Shown here: positions 1-8,467 of the stretch, one piece after another
How the letters are laid out: every line of letters begins with the position of its first letter
How positions within the stretch are numbered: position 1 is the first letter of the stretch
Source: Enorma phocaeensis
GTDB taxonomy: Bacteria > Actinomycetota > Coriobacteriia > Coriobacteriales > Coriobacteriaceae
Assembly: GCF_016901575.1 (NCBI RefSeq)
Contig: NZ_JACJKQ010000001.1
Span: 124,001-188,000 of the forward strand
DNA length: 64,000 nt
Reading direction: 5' to 3'
The notes under the pieces: generated by a model
What the model saw: the letters and a program-made list of their open reading frames with translations, nothing else
The model's database searches: none
Told to the model about the DNA's origin: nothing
Translations under genes and position numbers: made by a program

Positions 1-2367
1 GAGGTCGGCGTAGTCCTTGAGCGCATGCGGATACTGATACTGCGAGAAGGTGCCCATCTTGACGGGCTTCTCGGCGGCGTTGTAGCGCATGACGCGGGTC
101 AGGATGACGGCGTTGGCGAGGCCGTGCGGCAGGTGATGGAAGGCGCCGAGCTTGTGAGCCATGGAGTGGTTCACGCCGAGGAACGCGTTGGCGAAGGCCA
201 TGCCGGCCAGGCAGGAGGCGTTGTGCATCTCCTCGCGAGCATGCGGGTCGGCAGCGCCCTTCTCGTAGGCCGCGGGGAGGTTCTCGAAGACGAGCTTGGC
301 GGCACGCATGGACAGGCCACGGGTGTAATCGGAGCTCATGATGGAGACGTAGGACTCGATGGCGTGAGTCATGACGTCGATACCGGAGGCGCAGGTGAGG
401 CCCTTGGGAGCGGTCATGGCGTTGTCGACGTCGACGATGGCCATGTTCGGCAGCAGCGCGTAGTCGGTGATGGGCCACTTGATGCCGGTCTCGGCGTCGG
501 TGATGATGGCGAACGGCGTCACCTCGGAGCCGGTGCCCGAAGAGGTCGGAACGGCGACGAAGTAGGCCTTCTCGCCGAGTTTCGGGAAGGTGAAGACGCG
601 CTTGCGGATGTCCATGAAGTCCATGGCGGCGTCTTCGAAGTTGACCTCGGGATGTTCGTACATGAGCCACATGATCTTGCCGGCGTCCATGGCGGAGCCG
701 CCGCCGACGGCGATGATGACGTCGGGCTCGAACAGGCGCATGCGCTCGGCGCCCTTCTGGGCGTCCTGCAGGCGCGGATCGGGGCAGATGTCATAGAACG
801 CGTCGTGTGCGACGCCCATCTCGTCGAGCTTGGCCTCGATGGCGCGGCAGTTGCCGTTCTTGTACAGGAAGGAGTCGGTGACGATGAAGGCGCGCTTCTT
901 GCCCATGACGCGGCCGATCTCGTCGAGCGCGACGGGGGTGCAGCCCTTCTTGAAGTAGACCTTCTCGGGAGCCCTGAACCAGAGCATGTTCTCGCGGCGC
1001 TCGGCCACGGTCTTGATGTTGAGCAAGTGCTTCACCCCAACGTTCTCGGAGACGGAGTTGCCACCCCAGGAGCCGCAGCCCAGGGTGAGGGACGGCTTCA
1101 TGGCGAAGTTGTAGAGGTCGCCGATGCCACCCTGCGAAGACGGGGTGTTGATGACGATGCGGCAGGCCTTCATGGTGTCCTCGAAGAGGGCGATCTTCTC
1201 CTTCTCGGCGGGGTGCACGTACAGCGACGCGGTGTGGCCCGGGCCGCCGGCGAGCACGAGGTGCTCGGCCTTGTCCACGGCCTCCTGGAAGTCCTTGGCG
1301 TGGTACATGGCGAGGACGGGGGAGAGCTTCTCGTGGGAGAATTCCTCCTTGCCCGGATCGGTCGAGGTGACCTCGGCGATGAGGATCTTGGTCTTAGCGG
1401 GGACCTCGATGCCGGCGAGCTCAGCGATCTTGGCGGCGGGCATGCCGGGGATGCGGTGGTCGAGGGCGCCGTTCTTGAACATGGCCTCGCGCAGCGCCTC
1501 GAGCTCCTTGCCTTTCTTCACGAAGTAGCAGCCGCGATACTCGAACTCGCGCTTGACCTCGTCGTAGATGGAGTCAAGCGCGGTCACGGATTGCTCGGAG
1601 GCGCAGATCATGCCGTTGTCGAACGTCTTGGAGTGGATGATGGAGTTGACGGCGAGCTTGATGTCGGCGGTGTCATCGATGACGACCGGGGTGTTGCCGG
1701 CGCCGACGCCGAGGGCGGGCTTGCCGGAGGAGTAGGCGGCCTTCACCATGCCGGGGCCACCGGTGGCGAGAATGATGTCGACCTCGCGCATGAGCATGTT
1801 GGTGAGCTCGAGCGAGGGCTGGTCGATCCAGCCGATGATGCCCTCGGGCGCGCCGGCCTTCACCGCTGCCTCAAGCACGAGCTTGGCGGCGGCGATGGTG
1901 CACTTGGCGGCAGCCGGGTGAGGGGAGATGATGATGGCGTTGCGGGTCTTCAGGCTGATGAGGCACTTGAAGATCGCGGTGGAAGTGGGGTTGGTGGTGG
2001 GGATTACGGCGCCAACGATGCCGATCGGTTCGGCAACCTTGGTGACGCCATAGGCCTCGTCGCGCTCGATGACGCCGCAGGTCTTGGTGTTCTTGTAGGC
2101 GTTGTAGATGTACTCGGATGCGTAGTGGTTCTTGATGACCTTGTCCTCGACGATGCCTCGGCCGGTATCCTCGACTGCGAGCTTGGCGAGCGGGATGCGC
2201 GCCTTGTTCGCCGCCATGGCGGCCTCGTAGAAGATCTTGTCTACCTGCTCCTGAGTGTAGGTGGCAAAGACCTTCTGAGCCTCGCGCATGCACGCGAGCT
2301 TTGCCTCGAGAGCGTCGACGGTATCGACGACCTCAGGGGCGACGGGTGCCGTTGGTTTTTTCACCAT
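1..2367 (-). CDS. adhE: Bifunctional acetaldehyde-CoA/alcohol dehydrogenase AdhE (3' end missing)
   Basis: Reduces acetyl-CoA to acetaldehyde and then ethanol, regenerating NAD+ during fermentation in the cytoplasm. Reading the minus strand from the ATG at 2367 gives 789 residues still open at base 1; the family is about 870-890 residues, so roughly 80-100 are cut off. The N-terminal half is a CoA-acylating aldehyde dehydrogenase with the catalytic cysteine in NGMICASEQ (about residue 255). The C-terminal half is an iron-dependent alcohol dehydrogenase with GGGSAMDAGK and the iron-binding histidines in NHSMAHKLGAFHHLPHG (about 735-750). An AGGAGAG ribosome site precedes the ATG. The gene is monocistronic at its 5' side, with operator-like palindromes about 115 bp upstream. 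Confidence 0.96.
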   Translation of the reverse strand, partial: MVKKPTAPVAPEVVDTVDALEAKLACMREAQKVFATYTQEQVDKIFYEAAMAANKARIPLAKLAVEDTGRGIVEDKVIKNHYASEYIYNAYKNTKTCGVIERDEAYGVTKVAEPIGIVGAVIPTTNPTSTAIFKCLISLKTRNAIIISPHPAAAKCTIAAAKLVLEAAVKAGAPEGIIGWIDQPSLELTNMLMREVDIILATGGPGMVKAAYSSGKPALGVGAGNTPVVIDDTADIKLAVNSIIHSKTFDNGMICASEQSVTALDSIYDEVKREFEYRGCYFVKKGKELEALREAMFKNGALDHRIPGMPAAKIAELAGIEVPAKTKILIAEVTSTDPGKEEFSHEKLSPVLAMYHAKDFQEAVDKAEHLVLAGGPGHTASLYVHPAEKEKIALFEDTMKACRIVINTPSSQGGIGDLYNFAMKPSLTLGCGSWGGNSVSENVGVKHLLNIKTVAERRENMLWFRAPEKVYFKKGCTPVALDEIGRVMGKKRAFIVTDSFLYKNGNCRAIEAKLDEMGVAHDAFYDICPDPRLQDAQKGAERMRLFEPDVIIAVGGGSAMDAGKIMWLMYEHPEVNFEDAAMDFMDIRKRVFTFPKLGEKAYFVAVPTSSGTGSEVTPFAIITDAETGIKWPITDYALLPNMAIVDVDNAMTAPKGLTCASGIDVMTHAIESYVSIMSSDYTRGLSMRAAKLVFENLPAAYEKGAADPHAREEMHNASCLAGMAFANAFLGVNHSMAHKLGAFHHLPHGLANAVILTRVMRYNAAEKPVKMGTFSQYQYPHALKDYADL

Positions 2368-2407
2368 GTGTCTCTCCTTGTGACTGGTGACCTACCCTAC
2401 AACGTAA

Positions 2408-2413
2408 ATAATA
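2408..2413 (-). promoter_or_regulatory. Possible -10 element of adhE
   Basis: On the minus strand this reads TATTAT, about 40 bp upstream of the adhE ATG. No -35 hexamer sits at 16-18 bp; TTGCCA lies only 13 bp away. The call rests on the hexamer and position alone. Confidence 0.3.
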
Positions 2414-2466
2414 TCAAGACTTTTCTTGGCAAAAGGTGCAATTCCGGCAAACGGTAGATTAAAACG

Positions 2467-2503
2467 CTTCACTATTTTGGAACGTTTCAATTATCAAGTG
2501 AAG
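2467..2503. promoter_or_regulatory. Stacked palindromes upstream of adhE (candidate operator)
   Basis: CTTCACT (2467-2473) and AGTGAAG (2497-2503) form a perfect 7-bp inverted repeat. Within it, TTGGAACGTTTCAA (2477-2490) is a near-perfect palindrome (6 of 7 pairs) with a central CG, the layout typical of LacI/GalR-family operators. The two dyads share almost the same centre. Otherwise the 344 bases between adhE and the rpmB terminator hold nothing recognisable. Confidence 0.4.
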
Positions 2504-2711
2504 GTAAATACCAATTCAGAATGGGGGAGGGCTACCTACGGTGGGTTACGAAAGACACGGCGACGTTGGACGGCGCGAAGGGTTTGGCCGGAGGAGAATC
2601 ATGGGATGGAAGAACGGCACCATAGCGTTGCGAAAAGAGGCGCGGGGCTCTGTGGTCTCGTTGAGGATGTCCAGGCTGATTTGATGTCCGGTGCACGTCT
2701 GGGATCTTGAG

Positions 2712-2741
2712 ATAAGAAAAAAGGCGCTCCGAGGAGCGCCT
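2712..2741 (-). terminator. Rho-independent terminator of rpmB
   Basis: An 8-bp stem (AGGCGCTC 2722-2729 with GAGCGCCT 2734-2741) with a 4-base loop is followed, on the minus strand, by a run of six T then CTTA. It lies 47 bp after the rpmB stop codon. Confidence 0.85.
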
Positions 2742-2787
2742 GAACAGGTAGATCTGTCACGCCAATGAGGGCTTGGCACCATGCGTG

Positions 2788-2976
2788 TTAGGAGCGGGCA
2801 ACCTTGCCGGACTTCAGGCAGTTGGTGCACACGTTCATCTTGCGACGGTGACCGTCGACCACGACGTAGACACGCTGGATGTTGGGACGGAACGTGCGGT
2901 TGGTGACGCGGTGAGAGTGGCTGATAGAGCGACCAGCAACGGGGTGCTTACCGCAGATCTCGCAAACTTTGGACAT
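2788..2976 (-). CDS. rpmB: 50S ribosomal protein L28
   Basis: A structural protein of the large ribosomal subunit, 62 residues, the usual length for the family. It opens with MSKVCEICGKHP and carries a second cysteine pair in CTNCLK, so it is the zinc-binding (C+) form of L28. The ribosome site AAGGAGGG lies 8-9 bases before the ATG. It has its own promoter and terminator. In Firmicutes rpmB typically sits divergent to the Asp23 gene yloU; here an ABC exporter pair lies between them. Confidence 0.97.
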   Translation of the reverse strand: MSKVCEICGKHPVAGRSISHSHRVTNRTFRPNIQRVYVVVDGHRRKMNVCTNCLKSGKVARS

Positions 2977-3026
2977 TTCTAGACCCTCCTTGGGCGGTTT
3001 TGTGCCGCTTGAACAAACAGATAGGA

Positions 3027-3057
3027 ACTATAGCATATACCTACGCGCTGCGTGCAA
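3027..3057 (-). promoter_or_regulatory. Promoter of rpmB (extended -10)
   Basis: On the minus strand TGC-TATAGT (3027-3035) is an extended -10, with TTGCAC (3052-3057) upstream at a long 19-bp spacing. Transcription would start about 45 bp before the rpmB ATG. Confidence 0.55.
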
Positions 3058-3485
3058 TCTTCATACGGATACCCATCCACCGCCGGGGGAGCAGGTGCCC
3101 GGTGGGCGCGTGCGGGAATCGTTGTGCGGCGCGCTGACGCGTGCGTTCTGCATTATTGCAGGTCATAGGTGATTATGCAAGCGCCCAGCAGCTGTTTTCC
3201 GAAGACGTGTACCATGCGAGCAATGTGCGGTCAACATAGTTAGGTACCGGATGGAATGGAATTTCTATGAGTAGTCAACCATTTGGAAGGCGAGCACGCG
3301 CTCCGAGAAATGACGGGGTAGAACTAAGCGCTGACCCGCGACGCGCGTCTGGGGCGGACGCCACGGGTCCTGACGACACTTATATATGTATGGCTTGGGA
3401 CGCCGCGCGTGGAGCGGCGGCCAACCTATGGATGCACTTCGGTGTCGCCGGGGAGGGAACGTTTCGAAAACGATAGGGGGCGCAC
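3058..3485. other. Intergenic stretch between rpmB and the ABC exporter
   Basis: About 430 bases with no convincing gene. A 69-codon frame (3267-3476) ends 9 bp before the exporter but has no clear ribosome site or recognisable product. CGTTTCGAAAACG near 3464-3476 is an imperfect palindrome just before the exporter start and could be an operator. No riboswitch or tRNA was recognised. Confidence 0.4.
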
Positions 3486-5810
3486 GTGAAGATCTTCAAG
3501 TTCTTGAAGGGTCACGGCATCAACTTCCTCATAGCGCTGGTCTTGCTGTTTGCGCAGGCCAACTGTGAGCTGACGCTGCCGGGTCTCATGAGCAACATCG
3601 TCGACGTGGGCATCAGCCAAGGTGGAATCGAGAGCGCTGTTCCGGATGAGATTCCATCCGACCAGCTTCAGCAAGTCGCCCTGTTTATGGACGCCGACGA
3701 CGCCGAGCTCATGGAGGCCAGCTACTCGGGCAAGGACGCGAACGGTGTGAGAAGCTTTGCCGGCGACGACGAGGTCCGCAGCAGGCTCGAAGAGCCGATG
3801 GCCGAGGCTGAGATGCTCGTCTATCAGATCAATCAAGGCATCCCGGTAGAGGATTGGGCGGCTGCCGAGGGGGCTGAGACGCTCGACGCCATCAGGGCTC
3901 AGGTGGGGGACACCGTCGACCTTGCCGAGCTCGTGAGTCTTTCAGAGGCATTCGCTTCTGCCGAGGCGGGCCACCCGGTGAGCATGGGGCCGGGAAGTCT
4001 CTCTGACATGCGTGAGCAGCTCGTGTCTCAGCTTGGTGATAACGGTGACGCCATTATCGAGAGCCGTGCGATCGAGTTTGTGAAGGACGCATACCGCGAG
4101 GCGGGCCTCGACCTCAACGACGTCCAGACAGGCTATCTGTTCTCTGAGGGCATGACCATGCTCGCCTATGCCTTGCTCTCGGCGCTCTGCGCGATCCTTG
4201 CCGCGTTCAATGCGTCCAAGACGTCGGCTGCCATCGCCCGAGACCTTCGCCACGACCTGTATGAGCGCGTCCTCTCCTTCTCGCCTGCCGAGATGGAGAA
4301 GTTCTCTGCGGCATCTCTTATCACCCGCGCCACGAACGACATCCAGCAGATCCAGATGGTTCTCGTGATGTGCCTGCGCATTGTGCTTTTTGCCCCTTGC
4401 ATGGGCCTGGGGGCCGTGGTTCGGGTGCTTACCACCCCGACGGGTCTCGAATGGATACTTGTCGTGGCGATCGTCGCCATCGCGATCACCATCGGCATCC
4501 TCATGGGCCTCACGATGCCCAAGTTCCGCCGCATGCAGAGCCTTGTTGACCGCAACAATCTCGTCGCTCGCGAGATCGTGACGGGCATCATGCCCATCCG
4601 TGCCTTTGGCCGCCAGGATTACGAGCAGGATCGCTATGACCAGGCGAACCGCGAGCTCACCAACACCTATATTTTCACCAACCGCTGCATGACCTTCCTC
4701 ATGCCGGCGATGCTCATCGTGATGAACGCCACTACCATCGGCATCGTGTGGTTCGGCGGTCACGGCGTGGACGCCGGCGGCCTGATGGTCGGCGACCTCA
4801 TGGCCTATATCAATTATGTCATGCAGGTCATCATGAGCTTCATGATCTTGACCATGATTTCGGTCATGCTGCCTCGAGCCGACGTCGCCGCCGAGCGCGT
4901 CCAGGAGGTTCTCGCAACCTATTCGAGCATCGAAGACCCCTCGCCCGAAACGAGCGTCTCGCGTGAGCGCGGAGAGGGCTGGAGAGGAACCATCGCCTAC
5001 AACGACGTCTCGTTCACCTATCCGGATGCAAGCGAGCCCACGCTCGAGCACATCAGCTTCACGGCGCGTCCGGGCAAGACGACGGCCATCATCGGGTCGA
5101 CGGGCTGCGGCAAGTCCACGCTCGTTCAGCTCATGCCCCGCCTGTATGACGTCACGGAGGGCTCGATCACGCTCGACGGGGTCGATATCCGCTCCATCGG
5201 ACTCAAGGAGCTCCGCCGTTCGATCGGGTATGTCCCGCAAAAGCGCATGCTCTTCAGCGGGACCATCGAGAGCAGCATCAAGTACGGGGACCCCTCGATG
5301 CCCGACGCCGACATGGTCGAAGCGGCGAGCATCGCGCAGGCGACCGAGTTTATCGATGCGAAGCCGGACGGCTATCAAAGCCCCATCGCCCAGGGCGGTT
5401 CGAACGTGTCGGGCGGCCAGAACCAGCGCCTGTCCATCGCCCGCGCCCTGGCATGCCGTCCGAAGGTGCTTGTCTTCGACGACTCCTTCTCGGCCCTTGA
5501 CTACAAGACCGACTCGGTGCTGCGTGCCGAGCTGGCTGAGCGCGCCTCTGACGCCGCGCTCATCATCGTCGCCCAGCGTATCGCGACGATCATGCACGCC
5601 GACGAGATCCTCGTGCTCGACGACGGGCGCATCGTGGGGCGCGGCACCCATGAAGAGCTTCTGCGCTCTTGCCCTGAATACCTGGAGATTGCCAAGAGCC
5701 AGCTCTCGGCTGACGAGCTCGGCCTTGAGGGGGATGCTCCCGCCGAGCAGGGTGCCGTGGCAGAGGGCGCCGCTTCGGATGCATCGATTCTGGAAGGGGG
5801 TGAGCGCTGA
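3486..5810 (+). CDS. Heterodimeric ABC exporter subunit, degenerate-site half
   Basis: A fused membrane and ATPase half-transporter of 774 residues; with the next gene it should form a heterodimeric type IV ABC exporter of the LmrCD/BmrCD/TM287-288 kind. The first membrane segment is about residues 13-32. A long hydrophilic stretch (about 45-215) follows before membrane segment 2, so it should be an extracytoplasmic domain. The ATPase has Walker A GSTGCGKST (about 537-545), signature VSGGQ (about 641) and Walker B VLVFDDSFSALD. The catalytic glutamate position is aspartate, marking this as the degenerate-site partner. GTG start with AGGGGG upstream. Substrate unknown; drugs, lipids or peptides are all possible. 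Confidence 0.9.
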   Translation: MKIFKFLKGHGINFLIALVLLFAQANCELTLPGLMSNIVDVGISQGGIESAVPDEIPSDQLQQVALFMDADDAELMEASYSGKDANGVRSFAGDDEVRSRLEEPMAEAEMLVYQINQGIPVEDWAAAEGAETLDAIRAQVGDTVDLAELVSLSEAFASAEAGHPVSMGPGSLSDMREQLVSQLGDNGDAIIESRAIEFVKDAYREAGLDLNDVQTGYLFSEGMTMLAYALLSALCAILAAFNASKTSAAIARDLRHDLYERVLSFSPAEMEKFSAASLITRATNDIQQIQMVLVMCLRIVLFAPCMGLGAVVRVLTTPTGLEWILVVAIVAIAITIGILMGLTMPKFRRMQSLVDRNNLVAREIVTGIMPIRAFGRQDYEQDRYDQANRELTNTYIFTNRCMTFLMPAMLIVMNATTIGIVWFGGHGVDAGGLMVGDLMAYINYVMQVIMSFMILTMISVMLPRADVAAERVQEVLATYSSIEDPSPETSVSRERGEGWRGTIAYNDVSFTYPDASEPTLEHISFTARPGKTTAIIGSTGCGKSTLVQLMPRLYDVTEGSITLDGVDIRSIGLKELRRSIGYVPQKRMLFSGTIESSIKYGDPSMPDADMVEAASIAQATEFIDAKPDGYQSPIAQGGSNVSGGQNQRLSIARALACRPKVLVFDDSFSALDYKTDSVLRAELAERASDAALIIVAQRIATIMHADEILVLDDGRIVGRGTHEELLRSCPEYLEIAKSQLSADELGLEGDAPAEQGAVAEGAASDASILEGGER

Positions 5811-7624
5811 TGCCGGCTATGGGAAACCGCGGGCCTGCTGCCGAGCGCGCCAAGGACTTCAAGGGCACCATCAGAAAGCTCGTCATCTATATCGCCCATG
5901 AGCGCATCGCGCTCATCATAGCCATTGTCTGCGCGATCGCCTCGGTGGTATTCAACGTCCTCGGCCCTCGCATCTTGGGCCAGGCGACGACCGAGCTGTT
6001 CAACGGTCTTGCCGCGAAGGTCATGGGCACGGGCTCGATCGACTTCGCCAAGATCGGCTATATCTTGGCGGGGCTGCTGTGCCTCTACATCACCGCCGCC
6101 CTCATGAACTTTGTTCAGGGCTGGCTCATGACGGGCATCACCCAGCGCGTGTGCTATCGCATGCGCAAGGAGATCGTGCAAAAGATCGACCGGATGCCGC
6201 TATCGTATTTTGAGACCAATTCGGTCGGCGACGTCATGAGCCGCGTCACGAACGACGTCGATACCCTGGGCCAGTCCCTAAACCAGAGCGTCACACAGCT
6301 CATCACCTCCGTCACCCAGCTCATCGGCGTCGCGGTCATGATGGTCTCGGTGTCGATGGTGCTTGCGGGGCTCACCTTCCTCACGGTTCCCGTCTCGCTC
6401 GTTCTCGTGGTGGTCGTAGTGCGTTCCTCGCAACGCTACTTCCGTCGTCAGCAGACCATTCTTGGCCGCGTCGACGGCATCATCGAGGAGAGCTTCTCGG
6501 GTCAGAACGTCATCAAGGTGTTCAACCGCGAGGACCGCGCCGTCGCCGATTTCGACGTGGAGAACCGCAACCTCTATGACTCTGGCTGGCGTGCGCAGTT
6601 CTTCAGCGGCCTGATGCAGCCCATCATGAACTTCGTCGCGAACCTCGCCTATGTCGCAGTGGTTATCGTGGGCGCGTTTTTGGCCATCGCGGGGTCCATC
6701 AATCTGGGTGACATCCAGGCATTCATGCAGTATGTGCGCAACTTCACGCAGCCCATCACGCAGCTGTCCCAGGTGTCGAACATGCTGCAGATGCTATCGG
6801 CCGCCGCGGAGCGCGTCTTTGAGTTCCTCGACGAGCCCGAAGAGTCCGCCGATGCTCAGACGCCTGAGCTTCCTCGCTGCAGCGGGGCGGTAGAGTTCGA
6901 CCACGTACGGTTTGGATATGTTCCCAACAAGACCATCATCCACGACTTCTCATGCGACGTCGAACCGGGTCAGACGGTTGCCATCGTCGGCCCGACGGGT
7001 GCAGGCAAGACCACGCTCATGAAGCTCCTCATGCGTTTTTATGACGTGAACGCCGGCTCGATCAAGGTTGACGGGGTTGACCTTCGGGACTATGCGCGCG
7101 ACGACCTGCGCCGGAACTTTGCCATGGTGCTGCAGGACACGTGGCTCTTCAAGGGCTCGATTCGCGAGAACATCCGCTATGGCCGCGAGGACGCTTCCGA
7201 CGACGAGGTGTATGCCGCCGCGCGCGCGGCGCTCGCAGACCACTTCATTCGCACGCTTCCCGGCGGCTACGATTTCGAGCTCAACGAGGACGCCTCAAAC
7301 GTGTCGCAAGGCCAAAAGCAGCTGCTCACCATCGCGCGCGCCTTTATCGCCGATCGCCCCATCCTGATTCTCGACGAGGCGACATCCAACGTGGACACGC
7401 GTACCGAAGAGCGCATCCAGCGCGCCATGGACGCCCTCATGCAGGGCCGCACGAGCTTCGTGATCGCCCACCGTCTGAGCACGATTCGCAACGCCGACGT
7501 CATCTTGGTGCTTCGCGATGGCGACATCGTCGAGAAGGGCACCCATGATGAGCTTCTCGCGGCGGGCGGATTCTATGCCGACCTGTATAATTCGCAGTTC
7601 GCCGAAGGACCGGCGGAGGAGTAG
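5810..7624 (+). CDS. Heterodimeric ABC exporter subunit, consensus-site half
   Basis: The 604-residue partner of the preceding gene, overlapping its stop by one base, so the two are translationally coupled. Six predicted membrane segments lie in residues 25-320, with no large insertion. The ATPase has Walker A GPTGAGKTT (about 393-401), signature VSQGQ (about 498) instead of LSGGQ, and Walker B ILILDEATSNVD with the catalytic glutamate intact. The VSQGQ signature faces the degenerate Walker site of the partner, the pattern described for TM287/288. A second in-frame ATG lies three codons downstream. Possible roles are multidrug or peptide export; no nearby gene identifies the substrate. Confidence 0.91.
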   Translation: MPAMGNRGPAAERAKDFKGTIRKLVIYIAHERIALIIAIVCAIASVVFNVLGPRILGQATTELFNGLAAKVMGTGSIDFAKIGYILAGLLCLYITAALMNFVQGWLMTGITQRVCYRMRKEIVQKIDRMPLSYFETNSVGDVMSRVTNDVDTLGQSLNQSVTQLITSVTQLIGVAVMMVSVSMVLAGLTFLTVPVSLVLVVVVVRSSQRYFRRQQTILGRVDGIIEESFSGQNVIKVFNREDRAVADFDVENRNLYDSGWRAQFFSGLMQPIMNFVANLAYVAVVIVGAFLAIAGSINLGDIQAFMQYVRNFTQPITQLSQVSNMLQMLSAAAERVFEFLDEPEESADAQTPELPRCSGAVEFDHVRFGYVPNKTIIHDFSCDVEPGQTVAIVGPTGAGKTTLMKLLMRFYDVNAGSIKVDGVDLRDYARDDLRRNFAMVLQDTWLFKGSIRENIRYGREDASDDEVYAAARAALADHFIRTLPGGYDFELNEDASNVSQGQKQLLTIARAFIADRPILILDEATSNVDTRTEERIQRAMDALMQGRTSFVIAHRLSTIRNADVILVLRDGDIVEKGTHDELLAAGGFYADLYNSQFAEGPAEE

Positions 7625-7633
7625 CCCGATCGT

Positions 7634-7686
7634 CCGGGCGGCGGGGCCTCATGCGGAGATCTCCGGCAGGGCCTGAGGCCGCCCGG
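7634..7686 (+). terminator. Stem-loop after the ABC exporter operon
   Basis: CCGGGCGGC...CCTCA (7634-7651, with a GGGG bulge) pairs with TGAGGCCGCCCGG (7674-7686), starting 10 bp after the exporter stop. No T-run follows, so it may be a weak terminator or an mRNA 3'-end structure; the clear terminator is further on at 7870. Confidence 0.4.
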
Positions 7687-7852
7687 GCGGATTCGCGCCT
7701 CCCGCTCGCGCCGTAATGCCGCGCAGGGCTGCCCATCGAAGTCCGCATGGCGAGCAGCTCCTTTGCGCGCGTGATGCGGTAGCGCAGCAGGTAGTCGTAT
7801 GGTGTGGTGCCGAGGTTTTCCGAAAGAGCTTCATATTCTAGAAGATTCAGGT
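7652..7852 (-). pseudogene. Remnant of an AraC-family DNA-binding domain
   Basis: Read on the minus strand, this stretch encodes LSENLGTTPYDYLLRYRITR followed by AKELLA. That matches the middle of the AraC/XylS helix-turn-helix domain: the end of the first HTH, then the linker helix. The second HTH cannot be followed after this point and no N-terminal domain precedes it. AAGGAG directly abuts the first ATG, so it is not a normal start. I infer a decayed regulator, possibly once linked to the neighbouring exporter. Limits are approximate. Confidence 0.5.
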
Positions 7853-7869
7853 GCATCTCCTTAGCCAGG

Positions 7870-7910
7870 GCGCCCCGTCTGCCTCGATTCGCAGACGGGG
7901 CGCTCTTTAT
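7870..7910 (+). terminator. Strong rho-independent terminator
   Basis: A perfect 13-bp stem (7870-7882 with 7891-7903), loop CTCGATTC and tail TCTTTAT on the + strand. It lies 245 bp after the last exporter gene and insulates it from the Asp23 operon. The rest of the gap up to 8080 holds only possible promoter sequence for the Asp23 gene (TAGTATCAT near 8017). Confidence 0.85.
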
Positions 7911-8080
7911 GGTTGCGGCACGGCTCACTCCATGGGTCGGATGCGCGGTTGCCGGCGAATCTGGCGCGGTCAAGCTATGTGGATGTCGAATTCCCCTTCC
8001 GCTGCTTGCGGTGCGTAGTATCATATTGCAGATTATCCCCGCACCCTCGATGCGTGGTGAGCATCCGAAAGGAGATTTCT

Positions 8081-8437
8081 GTGACTGAGACAATTTCCGG
8101 AAGCCTCAGCGTCTCGAATGACGTCATCGCCGATATCGCCGGTTACGCCGCCATGTCCTGCTACGGCGTGGTCGGCATGGCCGAGCAGCTCCAGGGCGCC
8201 GAGAGCGTGCGACTTCTCGCTGGCCAGCGCCTTCGCAAGGGCGTTCTCGTCTCGAGCAACGAGGAGGGCCTCAAGGTGGACCTGCACGTGGTGCTCGAAA
8301 ACGGCGTGAACATGAAGTCCGTCTGCGCGAACCTGGCGAGCTCCGTCACGTTCACCCTGCAGGAGATCGCCGAGATCGATCCCGCAAAGCTCAAGATCGG
8401 CATCCACGTCGATGCCCTCAAGAGCCGCATGTACTAG
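8081..8437 (+). CDS. Asp23/Gls24 family envelope stress response protein
   Basis: A 118-residue Asp23/Gls24 (YloU-type) protein beginning at a GTG with AAAGGAG eight bases upstream; longer in-frame starts lack a ribosome site. It has the family pattern SGSLSVSNDVIADIAGYAA, then a predicted beta-alpha-beta fold ending in VDALKSRMY. Family members are small cytoplasmic proteins linked to envelope or alkaline stress. The Asp23-DhaL-recG order is the same as yloU-yloV-recG in Firmicutes, which supports the call. A second paralogue lies at 63119. Confidence 0.9.
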   Translation: MTETISGSLSVSNDVIADIAGYAAMSCYGVVGMAEQLQGAESVRLLAGQRLRKGVLVSSNEEGLKVDLHVVLENGVNMKSVCANLASSVTFTLQEIAEIDPAKLKIGIHVDALKSRMY

Positions 8438-8467
8438 CGCTCACCAAGGAGTTGGAGATACACGCCG

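Noticed and set aside
25-2457. A long + strand reading frame of about 810 codons across the first 2.4 kb.
   Set aside because: It is the complement of adhE, whose minus-strand reading is clearly a known enzyme. High GC keeps antisense frames open.
2426-2710. A 94-codon + strand frame between adhE and the rpmB terminator.
   Set aside because: Starts within the operator-like region, has no ribosome site and no recognisable product.
3267-3476. A 69-codon frame ending just before the ABC exporter.
   Set aside because: No good ribosome site and no similarity I recognise; composition does not look coding. It could be a leader peptide but there is no positive evidence.
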